A DNA stretch of 64,000 nt from Acorus gramineus (Eukaryota > Streptophyta > Magnoliopsida > Acorales > Acoraceae), in contig CM060855.1 in the NCBI GenBank assembly GCA_030737835.1, positions 4,520,478-4,584,477 on the forward strand, read 5' to 3'. Shown here in pieces: positions 11,367 to 25,355 of the stretch (positions within the stretch are counted from its first letter, which is position 1; each line of letters starts with the position of its first letter). The notes under the pieces were generated by a model. That model made no database searches, was not told where the DNA came from, and was given only the letters and a program-made list of their open reading frames with translations. Position numbers and translations under genes: made by a program.

Positions 11367-11978
11367 GTCACCAAGCAGCGACACGTTTCAACTTGCAAAG
11401 CACGACGACTCTATGGAAGGCTTTATAACCAAAAGAGATCTGAACCCTTTTGGTATGTGTATTTAGTGTCTTTTTGTTAAACGAACTTTCCTTAGCTGGT
11501 AAGCACTACCCACCTCTGGACGTGCGCACAGGACATCTATTTCATGGGAAAAAAACAAAAGAAAAAGTGCAACGTATATCAATTTAGATGCACCTATATC
11601 ACTGAAAGTTCTCTTATAGAGGTTTTTTTGTCTCACAGCTAGTGTATCTATTAGGTTTATTGTTAGGTCTAAGCCACTGTGATGAAAATTGTCTGTCCTC
11701 TTTTGGTGTATTGTTGTGTTGTTTCCTACCAAAATTTAATCTGTATCAGTTAAACCACTTGATGTAACTCATACATCAAGGAAGCAAAACCTGATAGTCA
11801 TAAATATGTGTATGAGAGGTCTCTATTCATTGGGGGATAAAACACTACTCTCTCATGTCATTGTTGATATGCTTTGACTTCTCTTTGTATATGTTTATGT
11901 GGGCAGGCATGCATGCAGTCTCTCACTTTGATTCTATGGATTGATTTGATGATCTGATAAGGAAATTTGTGTTGCCAC

Positions 11979-12695
11979 AGAGGTGTAAATCGGGCCGTGC
12001 CGTGCCGGCCCGGCCAGCTAAACAACCGGGCTAACGGGCCGGCCTGGCCGGGCCCGTTTCATGTGACCGTGCCGTGCCGGCACGGCACGCGCCGCAGGGG
12101 GTCGGCCCAGCACGGCCCTCCGTGCCAGCCCGGCGGGCCACCGTGCCGTGCCGTGCTAGCCCGGCGGGCCAAACGGGCCGGGCCCATTGACGGGCCAACG
12201 GGCCGGCCCATTAAAATGTCCATTTTTTTTTAATTTTTAAAGTTTAATATTTAATTCCATGTTTAATTTACTAGCTCCTTTAAATTAAAAAATAAAACAA
12301 ATATACATAAGTCATTCATAAAAATTGAAAACTAAAAAGAATTAAGAATACAAATATTTATTTTATTGAATATTGAATTTCTTGAGTACATGAACAATAA
12401 TTAAATAAATGATAAAATGAATAAAAAATACATAAATAGTACATTGATGAATAAAAATAAATTATACAATTCTTAAAAAATACATTGAAACGGGCTAGTT
12501 GGACTAGCCGTTGGTGGAGGTGGGGCCCGCGGCACAAACCGTGCCGCGGGCCTAGCGGGCCGTGCCAGAAACGGCACGCGGGCCGGATGTCAGGCCCAGC
12601 CCGCGTCGCCACCCAAACGTGCCGGCCCACGGCCCGGCCCGTGCCGTGCCGTGCCACGGGCCGTGCCGGGCCGGCTCGCCCGTCTGACACCTCTA
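11979..12695. mobile_element. 717-bp GC-rich hAT-type element, present in copy 1 only
   Basis: The ends are AGAGGTGTAAAT and CTGACACCTCTA, short inverted repeats. Each is followed inward by about 220 bases of inverted GC-rich sequence built on GGGCCG/CCGTGCC motifs, around an AT-rich centre. It is flanked by GCCAC at 11974-11978 and 12696-12700. Copy 2 has the uninterrupted site with a single GCCAC (55072-55076), which fixes the borders exactly. The ends fit the hAT pattern, whose duplications are 5-8 bp. No transposase is encoded; the open frames across it are by-products of the GC repeats. Confidence 0.85.
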
Positions 12696-12874
12696 GCCAC
12701 CCATCACTAAAATGCTGGACATCAATCACATCATGTGCTGGAGGGGAACTTGCAAACAAGGTTTTATCTCGTGTAAGAAACAGAACCTTGTGTCAGTTGT
12801 GTGCACCAGTGAAAAGATGTATACAAACTCACTTTCAACTATAATATTATCACTTTTACTTTTCATAACTAAAA

Positions 12875-13389
12875 GGGAAAAATCCAAATAACCCCCTGTA
12901 AAATGCTTGAGATTTATACAACCTCCTGACTTTTTTTAAAGTTCATATAACCCCCTGAAAACACATATGTAAATCCAAATACCCCTCAGTTAAATTTCAT
13001 TGATAGATTATTATTATTCTGTTAATATTCTTTCTGGTTAATCTTTGTTGAAAACATAGTATACCAAAATGTCGTGTTAAAAATATAAAAAATCGATCTT
13101 ATCTCTTCGGATTGGGTTTTATATTCTACATGGAGGGGTAAATTTATCATGTACATAAAGTTTTTCATATTTTTAACAAATTATAGTTTTTTTTTAGTAT
13201 ATTGTGTTTTTAGTGAGGGTCAACAAAACGGAATATTCTTCGAATATTCTTTAATTGTCAATGGAAGATTAACTCAATGGGTTATTTGGATTTATATAGA
13301 TGTTTAGAGGGGGTTATATGGACTTTAGGAAAAGTCAAAGGGTTGTATGGATTTCAAGCAGTTTGTAGGTTCTTATTTGGTTTTTTTCC
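12875..13389. mobile_element. 515-bp MULE-type MITE
   Basis: The ends are GGGAAAAATCCAAATAA and TTATTTGGTTTTTTTCC (inverted). The 9-bp duplication TAACTAAAA flanks it exactly (12866-12874, 13390-13398). Unit B of the local tandem repeat has a single TAACTAAAA at the equivalent place (about 15248), an empty site confirming the insertion. The copy 2 equivalent is 55251-55782. Non-coding. Confidence 0.88.
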
Positions 13390-13640
13390 TAACTAAAAAT
13401 ATCATGCATGAACTCCTTAAAAAATGATTATATTGTTGCACCCAATTATCCTAAGAACCTATCTTAACAATTAATGATCAGACAGCCACTCTAGAATAAC
13501 TCAAATGGTGTTGGCTCTCTAGATAGATTTATACCTGGTTCATTCGCTTTCACATGTCTTGAATCCTTTGGACCAAAAAATATATATATATACATTCAAA
13601 ATTTGCTCTAAACATTTATAATATTATGTCAAATTTTATA

Positions 13641-14279
13641 GAGATTTTTGTATATATGCTCCTGTTACAACTCAATATTGTGAAAATATCCATGTTAAAT
13701 CCCACAGTGTAAAAATGCTCCTCGAAAACCTATAAATTGTGCAACCGTGCCCCTATCACTGACGCCGTTAAAAATCTTAGTTTATCTATGGTTAGAAATC
13801 CTAACCTAACATAAGAAATGACTTAAATAGCATAACTAATGTAAAAAAAGAAAAATTAACTCTATTTCACCACAAACTCTAGCTCCTATTTGAACCTTTT
13901 GAGAAGAAGAAGATGAGAGATTTGTGAATAGGTGTTCATTGTTGGACCTTTTAGAAAGAAGAGAATGAAGGATTTGATGAAAAATGAATATGCAATGTGT
14001 TTGAGAGGTTTTAGAGAAAAATGAAATGGTAGAGAAGAAGAAGAAGAAGAGAGGTTTTGAAGATAGGGTGTTTGAGATGTTAAAATCGACTACAAATAAA
14101 GGTAAAAAAGTTGATGGAATTGAGCAAAAGGTGAATATCGGGTAGAGTTGATGGAATTTTAACCCAGGGGCATGGTTGCACAACTTAAAGGTTTTCGAGG
14201 GATATTTTTGTACTGTAGGATTTAATAGGGATATTTTCATAATATTGAGTTTTGACATGGGTATATATACAAAAATTCC
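13641..14279. mobile_element. 639-bp MULE-type MITE with ~110-bp terminal inverted repeats
   Basis: The outer ends are GAGATTTTTGTATATATGC and the inverse of GGAATTTTTGTATATATAC, and the similarity runs inward about 110 bases ('caactcaatatt', 'aaaacctataa', 'gtgcaaccgtgcccct'). The flanks are the 9-bp AATTTTATA at 13632-13640 and 14280-14288, typical of Mutator-like elements. Copy 2 equivalent is 56032-56632. The 176-codon open frame across it is low-complexity and is not taken as a gene. Confidence 0.87.
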
Positions 14280-14874
14280 AATTTTATATCCAACTTGAGA
14301 TACCAAAAATTCAGAATTTGTCCCATCCAATTCAATGATGGAACTTTTGTTGGTTATAAAATACATACTATAAATAAGTTATTTTTAAATAATAAAAAGA
14401 ACATGATTCATTACTTTTATTGATGAATTTTCCCCCAACGTGTCAGTTATGTATCTAAGATTTTTTGGCCTTTAGCTTTGTATTTAATTTAATAGAAAAT
14501 CGAGAGGGACTTATGAAACACAGATTGAATTAGGGATCGAAGCGGGATGGGATAAATGAAAAACTCGTCTTCACCTGACACTATTGAGATGAATTTAGTA
14601 TCTTTAATGTCAAATTTAAGCTCGATCTATCCCAACCAGATAAAGATATGGAATAGATTTAAATATTCAAAAACAAAACCCAATTTGTCTCAATCTATCT
14701 CATCTAAATTGTTCATATCATTCAAAATTAATATTATATTTTAAAAAAACTAATCTATCATATAATATAAATATCTAAACATGTATTAAATAAAAATAAT
14801 TATATTTAATTTATAATTTATAAACTAAAAAAATTGAATGGTCACAAGATTTAATTAAAAAAAACTAAAATAAA

Positions 14875-14917
14875 TGACAGCCGTTGGATTTGAACCCACA
14901 CCCTTTCGGACCAGAGT

Positions 14918-14954
<37 letters not shown>
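14875..14954 (-). tRNA. tRNA-Leu (anticodon UAG), possibly weakened
   Basis: An 80-base tRNA on the minus strand, starting GACAGTTTGGCCGAGTGG and ending CTGTC plus A. The D-arm, the anticodon stem-loop CCAGA-TTTAGAC-TCTGG, the long class II variable arm and the T-loop TTCAAAT are all present. Compared with the copy at 16858 it has A instead of G just 3' of the anticodon, a G-A mismatch in the T stem and a change in the variable arm. An A-run at 14857-14864 gives a T-run terminator downstream. It may be a decaying gene. Confidence 0.88.
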
Positions 14955-15518
14955 CTCATTTGAAAGTGTGTTGAAAGAGACTAATTCATCCTTTTTTTAT
15001 TGTAGAAAATGACACATCTCATCGTCCATTTTTCTAAATTAAATTGATCAAATGATTTATATACTCTCTTTGGATGAGAGCTCTAAGCAATTGTCTTGGT
15101 GACCTTATCCTAAGATCGGCTTGATCACATTATGTGGAGGAGAGGAATTTGCAAACAAGTTCTGATATCTTGTGTGGACCAGTGAAAAGGTGTAGACACA
15201 TGCAATTTCACTTTCAACTAAAGTATTATCAATTTTACTATTGTTAACTAAAAATATCATGCATGAACTCCTTTATGTTGTTGTACCCAATATCCTAAGA
15301 ACCTATCTAAATAAAAATCATACTGCACTTTAGTATAACTCACATGTTATTGACTCTTTGGATAGAGTTGTACATGGTTCACTTTTCATAGGTTTGAATT
15401 CGAATCCTCCGGACTCGGATGACAAAAAAAAAAGATGTACATTCAAAATGCACTCTAAACATTTGTGATATTATGTTAAATTTTATTATATCTATAAAAA
15501 TGCAACTTAGAGATTCCC

Positions 15519-15651
15519 GGAATGGGGTTGTGCCTTGCCTTGTTATTATATCCCGATGAATCCCTTTTAGGGTATTATGGGTCTTGTGTCCTGTTATGTA
15601 TTGCTGCTCCTTGTGGGCTTTCTTACAGGGAAAAAAACTAAAAAAACCTTG
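15519..15651 (+). mobile_element. 133-bp retroposon with A-rich tail
   Basis: Flanked by GAGATTCCC at 15510-15518 and 15652-15660 and ending 'gggaaaaaaactaaaaaaacc', so it looks like a short retroposed 3' fragment (LINE or SINE type). Unit A of the local repeat lacks it. The copy 2 equivalent is 57879-58003. Its source is not recognised. Confidence 0.65.
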
Positions 15652-15878
15652 GAGATTCCCAATTTTTTGTCTCATCCAATCCAATGATGGAACTTTTGTT
15701 GATCAAACTACACATTAAAAACAAATTTTTTTTTTTAAGTAAAAAAACAAAATCATACATTCATTACTTTTATTTTGATGATTTTTTTCCCGGTGTTAGT
15801 GGGTGATTATGTATATCTATGATTTTTTATCATCAAATTTGTATATGATTTGATGGAAAATCGAGAGTGACTTATTAA

Positions 15879-16107
15879 GGGTGTGTTTGATTGCGCGATT
15901 GTGCATCTTTTACGAATACAGGAAGCTGCTTTTGCAATCGTGCAACCAAACAGTTTTAATATAGCAGTTTCTAACAAACAGATTTTAGATAAATAATACC
16001 CAAAAGCTACAATTTGAAAAAGTTGGGGGGTGAGCTTCCTACAGAATCAGTTTTAAAACTTAGATTTATGTAGAATCAGTTTTGCAATCGCGCAACCAAA
16101 TGCACCC
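15879..16107. mobile_element. 229-bp Tourist-like MITE (PIF/Harbinger type)
   Basis: The ends are GGGTGTGTTTGATTGCGCGATTG and the inverse of its partner near 16085-16107 (CAATCGCGCAACCAAATGCACCC). It is flanked by TAA on both sides (15876-15878, 16108-16110), the usual 3-bp target of this group. Copy 2 equivalent: 58231-58467, where an internal G-run has grown to 14. Confidence 0.85.
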
Positions 16108-16232
16108 TAAGAGTTGAGACGAATTTGATATCTTAAATATCAAATCTCAGTCTAATTCATGATAGATTTGAGATTCAAATACAAAATTTGCCTCGCCTCG
16201 TTTACCCCATCTAAATTACTTATATCATTCAA

Positions 16233-16680
16233 AATTAATATGGACTGCCCATCCATTGAGGAGTTATGGCAAGAGGGCAAAAGTTTTTCCGCGCATCAGG
16301 ACAAGAGTGCTGGAGCTAAGATATCATAGATCTTGATCCTTGCGGTGACTTGGGCAATTTGGCTCGCTCGCAATCACTTGGTTTTTAGAGGCACTCTAGT
16401 ATATGAGAAGAACATTTGGGAATTGATTGAGAACTTTATTAAAGTGTGGGGTCTTTCTTGCATGTGCGAAGAGGATATCTTTTATTATGGAGAGATTATA
16501 TGTTGAGGAATAGTTTGGATTGAGTTTTTTTTTTTTTCTTTTACCAAAAGATAGAGTAGACACATTCTCTACTCTTATTCCTTTGGTGGATCTTTTGTAT
16601 TTATGTTCTTTTACTTAGGCGCCCCTTTCTTTGAAATATAATTAAGGGTGTATGCCTACTATTTCATAAAAAAAATAAAA
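16233..16680 (+). mobile_element. 3' fragment of a LINE
   Basis: The plus strand encodes CPSIEELWQEGKSF and, after a stop, 'TWAIWLARNHLVFRG' and 'KNIWELIENFIKVWGL', the tail of a plant L1-type ORF2 (compare 'ALWAIWL' in the LINE at 2021-4306). It ends with 'ttttaccaaaagatagag' and, after 'ataattaagggtgtatgcctactatttca', an A-rich tail. It contains stop codons and is dead. Copy 2 equivalent begins near 58620. Confidence 0.75.
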
Positions 16681-16857
16681 ATATTAATATGATATATAAA
16701 AAAAAATAACTTATCATATATGTTATTGTTACAATTGATAAAAATATTTAAATATGTATTAAATAAAATAATTCTTATTTAATTATAAACTAAAAAAATC
16801 AAAGGGTCACAATTCATGATTTTTAATAATTAAAAATAAAAAAAAAACTAAAACAAA

Positions 16858-16937
<80 letters not shown>
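16858..16937 (-). tRNA. tRNA-Leu (anticodon UAG)
   Basis: 80 bases on the minus strand: acceptor GACAGTT..., D-arm GCCGAGTGGTCTAAGGC, anticodon arm CCAGA-TTTAGGC-TCTGG (UAG, reading CUA and other CUN codons), class II variable arm CCGAAAGGGC, and a fully paired T arm GTGGG-TTCAAAT-CCCAC. No intron. The downstream terminator is the T-run equivalent to the A-run at about 16840-16849. It ends 194 bases before the ubiquitin-eL40 start codon, on the opposite strand. Confidence 0.95.
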
Positions 16938-16943
16938 GTTACT

Positions 16944-19955
<3,012 letters not shown>

Positions 19956-21209
19956 ACTTTGCTCGATCGAGGATCTTCGCCACATCGCAAATCAGAACTT
20001 CTTGTAGTTTTTATTTGGGTCCATTTAGGACTAAAACCCTAGTGATGATGGTCTCTTTTTTAGTTGCTCAAATTTTGCTTTGAACAATTTGGATGTCTTA
20101 CAAGGCAATCTTGTCTACCTTCTAAAAATATGCTTTGATGGATTTGGAACTTCATCAGTATTTTTTATTTACTTTGCCATTATTTATTAGTGAAATCGTA
20201 ACCTTCAGCATCTAGCCATCTACTAGTCAGAACCCATGCATAAAGTGCATGAAAATGAGAATAATATTAATAAACCATATGATATGTTAAAACTCTTAAT
20301 ACTGGTGGTGTAATTTGGTTAGTTTGGTTCAGTTTATTGTAAATCTAAATTGAATCGAAAACCTAAAATTGAATCAAACTTGTTTGATTAGCTTGAACTA
20401 CAATGAACTGAATTGTTAAAAGAGCACTTTTCTTTTTACTTCTTCTCAACTTGTGTTGGTTAGAATTTTTTTGAGAGTTAGTTTATAACTTTACATGATT
20501 ATTTAAAAAATATGTTAGGGTCAATGATATAAATTTGTCATTTTTGTCAATTTTTTTATGAATGATAACAGTATAACAGCTTAGTTTTTAATATAAAAAT
20601 AATAATCTAAATGAATATGGATTATTAATAATCATGAATTTAAATTTAATTCGATCCAGTTCGGTTCATTCACGAACTTATTCAAATGTTTAAGTGAAAA
20701 CCCACACTAAAGTTCCATACCTACATAGTATAATCAATTTGGAGAATTTTGAATTTATTCAATAAGTGAGATTGCAATTCGATTGTAAAAAAGATTGTGC
20801 AATACAATCTTTATCTTGCTTGTAGTCTCATTTCATGAACATGGTAGTGCGTTATTTGCTTTTGTTAGATAAGTGTTTTTTTCTTTGGGTCTATAAGTGG
20901 ACTTATGTAATTCAATTCATTTTCATGAACATATTTCATCATTCAAATGAAAAATGTTAAGAAAAAAAAAAAAAAAAAACCACAAGTCATATCATGCATC
21001 TCAAAATATTCACAATAACCAGGAACAGCTCTTGATACAATTAAAATGTGTAAAATGATTCACCAAAGCCAATAATGGTGATCCTTTTATTTCTCTGATG
21101 GTGAAGCAATGCAAATAACCTTATTTGAGCCTCTCTGAATCCTAGTCTCTAACTCTGATGCATCTATCTCTTCAATACTCTCTCTCTCTCTATAAATCCC
21201 TCTGTGTGT
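19956..21209. other. Intergenic stretch between ubiquitin-eL40 and invertase (tail to tail)
   Basis: Contains the 3' untranslated regions of both genes and AT-rich sequence with no supported gene. An A-run lies at about 20961-20980 and a short CT run at 21179-21192. The match to copy 2 is still visible at about 20990, where copy 2 reaches the end of the window. Confidence 0.65.
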
Positions 21210-24200
21210 TCAGTTCATTTTTGGTCTCCCCATCTCCCATGCATTCAACTCAGTCACCTTCACATCCTCCAATCCATTGTTAAACACAAACAGATGCGCC
21301 TTCTCTCCCACCGCCTTCAACGGGTAGATCCTCGACGTCATGCAGGTCTTCCCTCCCCCGCCGAAGCTCTCCACCACCGAATGATCAATCTGCACAATTG
21401 CAGTATATGAAATCTCTAATAGAAAAACACTAGTGAGTACAAGAACATAATGCATTCCAAGTATACACTACAAAATGACTCAAAAGTGTGAACATACCAG
21501 TGTTCTCAAAGAGATCTTCCCTTCCTTCTTGATGTCCACATCCACAAATCCTCCATAGTATGGTATGTACATTTCATTTCTCAATGAAGACCTGTTACAA
21601 ATTTCATAATCAAAATATAGTACCACCCACCATGAAATATCAATTGACTTTTTTTCTTTTTCAAGTGACTTAAAGAGACTATATACTAGACCTGCTGGGG
21701 TCATGGCACATGAGCACAACATGCTTGTCTACAGCCCTGAAGACCTGGAAGGACACAGCAGTTCCCTCGTCCATCTTCTCCGACGACAGCACGAACAATC
21801 CGAATGGTCCGACGCCGCTCGTCATGTTGGCCCTCTTCTTGCTACAGAGGATCTGCGGGTCCGTCCACAGTGGGTCGAACGGCTCGGCGTCTTCTAGGCT
21901 TGGAAGATCAAACGTCACCTCTACGTCAGCCTGTCATGGTAGCGTTTGCAAAGATTTTTGAAAAATAAGATTTTAAATAAAATAATTTAATTAAACTCGA
22001 TTACTAGAAAACACGTATTTTATATGTTTTTTAAAAGGCAACATTTTTGTACTAAAAGCTAGCTGTAAGTAATTTTTTTAATTAAGTATGCTTTCTAGGA
22101 GACATTTGGTAACATGTTTAATCTTTTAACTTTATTAAAAAGCAGAAGCGCTTTATAAAGTGTTTCCAAATACAAAAAGCAGCTTTTAGCTTTTTATGGA
22201 ATCGATGAATATAAGCTGTTTTTGAAAATTGATTCCAGAGGAACACAGACCTGGGAAGTGAGTATCCCTTTCACTTCGAACATGCCGCCCCTCTTGAGCA
22301 CCATGTTGTCCAGACCAACTTGCTTTCCCCGTAGGGTCTCCAGCTCCTTGATCGGCCACTGCACCAGCTGCCGCCCGCTCGTGTCGAGCCACAAAGACCT
22401 TGGAATCGTCTATTGATTAAAACAAATCCAACAATGAATCACACACATGATAATCCAAATAACATCAATGTTCATTAGTCCCCAATTAGGAACTGAGACA
22501 CGTGTTAGCCATGTGTCACAGTGTCAGTCTCTCATTAAAAAATGCAAACCTGAATTCCAGCCCAGCCCTTCGCGACATCATCAACGACGCTATCAGACTC
22601 ATTGGACCAGCCCCAGAGGATCCTCCGGTGCTTCGCCGGGTCGTAGAACGTCTTCGACGCGTAGAAGTTCCCGTAATCATACCTAAGCCCCGTGTGATCG
22701 TCGGCCGAGGTATTGTCCGGTACGTATTTTTCCAACTCAGTAAGGTATCTCCCCACCGTATAATACTCGTATCGCGTCACGTCGAGGCTGACTTTGAGCA
22801 CGTGCTTCAGGCCCGGCCCATTCGCTGATGTGTCCAGCCCATTCTGGCCCTGTAGGGAGACTGGGAAGAAGTCTGGGCATTCCCACATCCCTGTTGTGGC
22901 TGATGAGTGCAATGGGTGAGCAGTCTTGACCCACCTCTTGAAATCCTTGCTCCTGTAGAGGTATGCCATCCCCCGGTCACCCCTCCGAGACCCGACCACC
23001 ACCCTCCAGTATCTGTCCTTGGGGTTGTACCTGTTTGGGGTGGAACATAAGCAGTGAATAGAGAGGAATACATGAGAATAACAAAAAAAAAAAAAATTAA
23101 TTGTTTGATTTGCTAAAATAAACCTTGATAGCTATGCTTTTAATAAGTTAGTATAAAGTCTGATAACTATTCTAATGAAGTGTTTTAGATGTTTGTTTAA
23201 TAATTAGCTTTTCCTCAAAAGATGAGTTTAAAAATGAGTTTGCAGGAAATTCTCTCTCCACATATTATGAAAAAGATAACTTTTGGTCACTTAAAGTTTA
23301 TTTTCTGTTTGAAAACGGGTCTGAAAAAATCATATCATATCATTTAAATTTTTCTGTGTTATTTTTTTTTATAAAAAATTATCTCACCCAACACTCACAC
23401 ACATTCCAAAAAATGTACATCTATCATATCACATACACATCTTAAACTTATTCTAAAAACAAACCATTTAAGCAAGAGTATATTTATTATTTAAAAAGTC
23501 ATAAACTTTTATTTATTACCTATCATTACTTTATCCAAAGTGAATGAAACAATAAAAAAATCAGTTTTATGTTTTCCAATTCAACGAGAATAATAAAAAA
23601 GGCAATCAAACAAAAATTTGCTTATTCTGCATGAATTGTTATTTATTTTGATATAACTATGTAGGGATGAATAATCCTACGTCATACCTCAAACGGTGGG
23701 TTCAGGGTCCAATATTTAGATGTGGATATGTTACACAGATGACATCATTTTGTTATTTCTCCCAGGCAATTCAATTTTATTTTCACTTCAAATCTCAAAA
23801 TAATGTCACACTTTTCATATGTAAAATGTTTATGTAGCAATCAATGAAGATGTGATATGTGATATCATTTTTGTAGTTTAGTCCACGTCATACTTTAATT
23901 CTAACACATGAAAACATTGATCAAATCCTAAGATTTGTTTATAACAAGTTGTTAGAATGTCACATATAAAACTTTCATGTAATGGTGACTTACTTATGTA
24001 CTTTTCTTTAAAAAATTTCACTTTCATCACTCAAACGAGATCCTACGACGTCAAATATCAATTTCTTCTCCGACAATCAAACAATCAATCAATTCTTAAC
24101 AAGTGATATCATTTCATTTTTATAAAACATAATGTCACATATCATGTGATGATGATGAAATTAATTACCATGCCGTGGTGGGATCACGAAAGGCGGAGGC

Positions 24201-25317
24201 ATTGACACCGTTGGTGTTGATGACCGGGTTGTAGTCTGGTTTGACCCACTCGATGAGGTACGGGTCCGAGAGGTTCTTAGGGTATGCGACGTTCTGGATT
24301 TGGTCGGTCTGGGCGTCGATCCCGGTGTAGAGGATAGCAGGGGTGCCATCATGGAGGATCGTGGCAGACCCAGACCAGCACCCGTTGACGTCGAAGGGCT
24401 TCGACGGGTAGATCGCAGGCTCAACCGGGGTCCAATTGATCAGGTCAGTTGAGACTGAGTGAGCCCAGACTATGTTGCCCCAAACAGACCCATAGGGGTT
24501 GTATTGATAGAAGAGGTGGTAGATGCCTTTGTAATACATTGGTCCTGTGTTGAAAAATTGTGGTTAATTTTTTAAACATTGATTATATTGTATTGTAGAT
24601 TTTTGTCAATTAATGGAAAAGAAAACTTACCATTTGGGTCTGATTAGATTGTGGATTTGTTGAGTGGATTTGAAGGAGCCATCCATGCAAAATAGAAAAA
24701 TATTAGAACAAAAAAATAGTATTTAGTAATGCAAATTTTGATTAAACCATTACTATAAGAAAAATGCTACACCCATTTTGATCAAACATTATATCTATGA
24801 ATATATATATATATATATAATTATGATTTAGGCTGCATGTAAGGAAAACCTTGTAATAATCTATCATCATATTATAAATCTATGTATGAAAATTAAACTT
24901 CTTTTTTTTAATCTATCTTGTATAAACAAAATTAACACATCCGGGACAAAATTATGAATATTTTATGCCATAATGACATTAAATTTTTCCTATGAAAATT
25001 AGATGGACATTGCTATAAAAAGAATGGTTTTTTAGTCTCAATTTTTGTAATGGGATTATACACCTTCATTTAAGAGGTATGTGCATCTGGGAAGAAAAAT
25101 AAAATTAAATCTGATATTGTTTAGAACATTATCAAATTTTTTTTTCTTCCAATTAATTTTATATACTCAATTTAAGGTCTCCCTGTGTGTGTGTGTGTGT
25201 GTAATTTTCTACATTTAACTTAATTCAACACCTATTTTTATTACACAAAAAAAAAACACCTATTTATTGTCCATTATTGGTATAATAGTCTGGACTAAAT
25301 TATTCCTGTGTACCTTC

Positions 25318-25355
<38 letters not shown>

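Larger units (their letters stand above)
12721..16937. repeat. Old ~2-kb tandem repeat, each unit ending in tRNA-Leu
   Basis: Unit A (about 12721-14954) and unit B (about 15120-16937) share 'atgtg(c/g)', 'acttgcaaacaag', 'ctttcaactaaa/taa', 'aaaaatatcatgcatgaact', 'ttgttg(c/t)acccaat' and 'tcatccaatycaatgatggaac' in the same order, each ending in a tRNA-Leu gene on the minus strand. Unit A has two MITEs where unit B has single, empty target sites. Unit B has its own 133-bp retroposon, Tourist MITE and LINE tail, absent from unit A. The same arrangement recurs in copy 2 (about 55098-60022). Confidence 0.75.

Noticed and set aside
11967-12844. Open frames of 88-133 codons with Arg/Pro/Gly-rich products
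   Set aside because: They lie across the GC-rich arms of the hAT element, and the copy 2 locus lacks this DNA; no transposase motif.
13836-14366. 176-codon minus-strand frame
   Set aside because: Spans a MITE and its GAA-rich centre, gives Phe/Ser-rich low-complexity protein, and is broken in copy 2.
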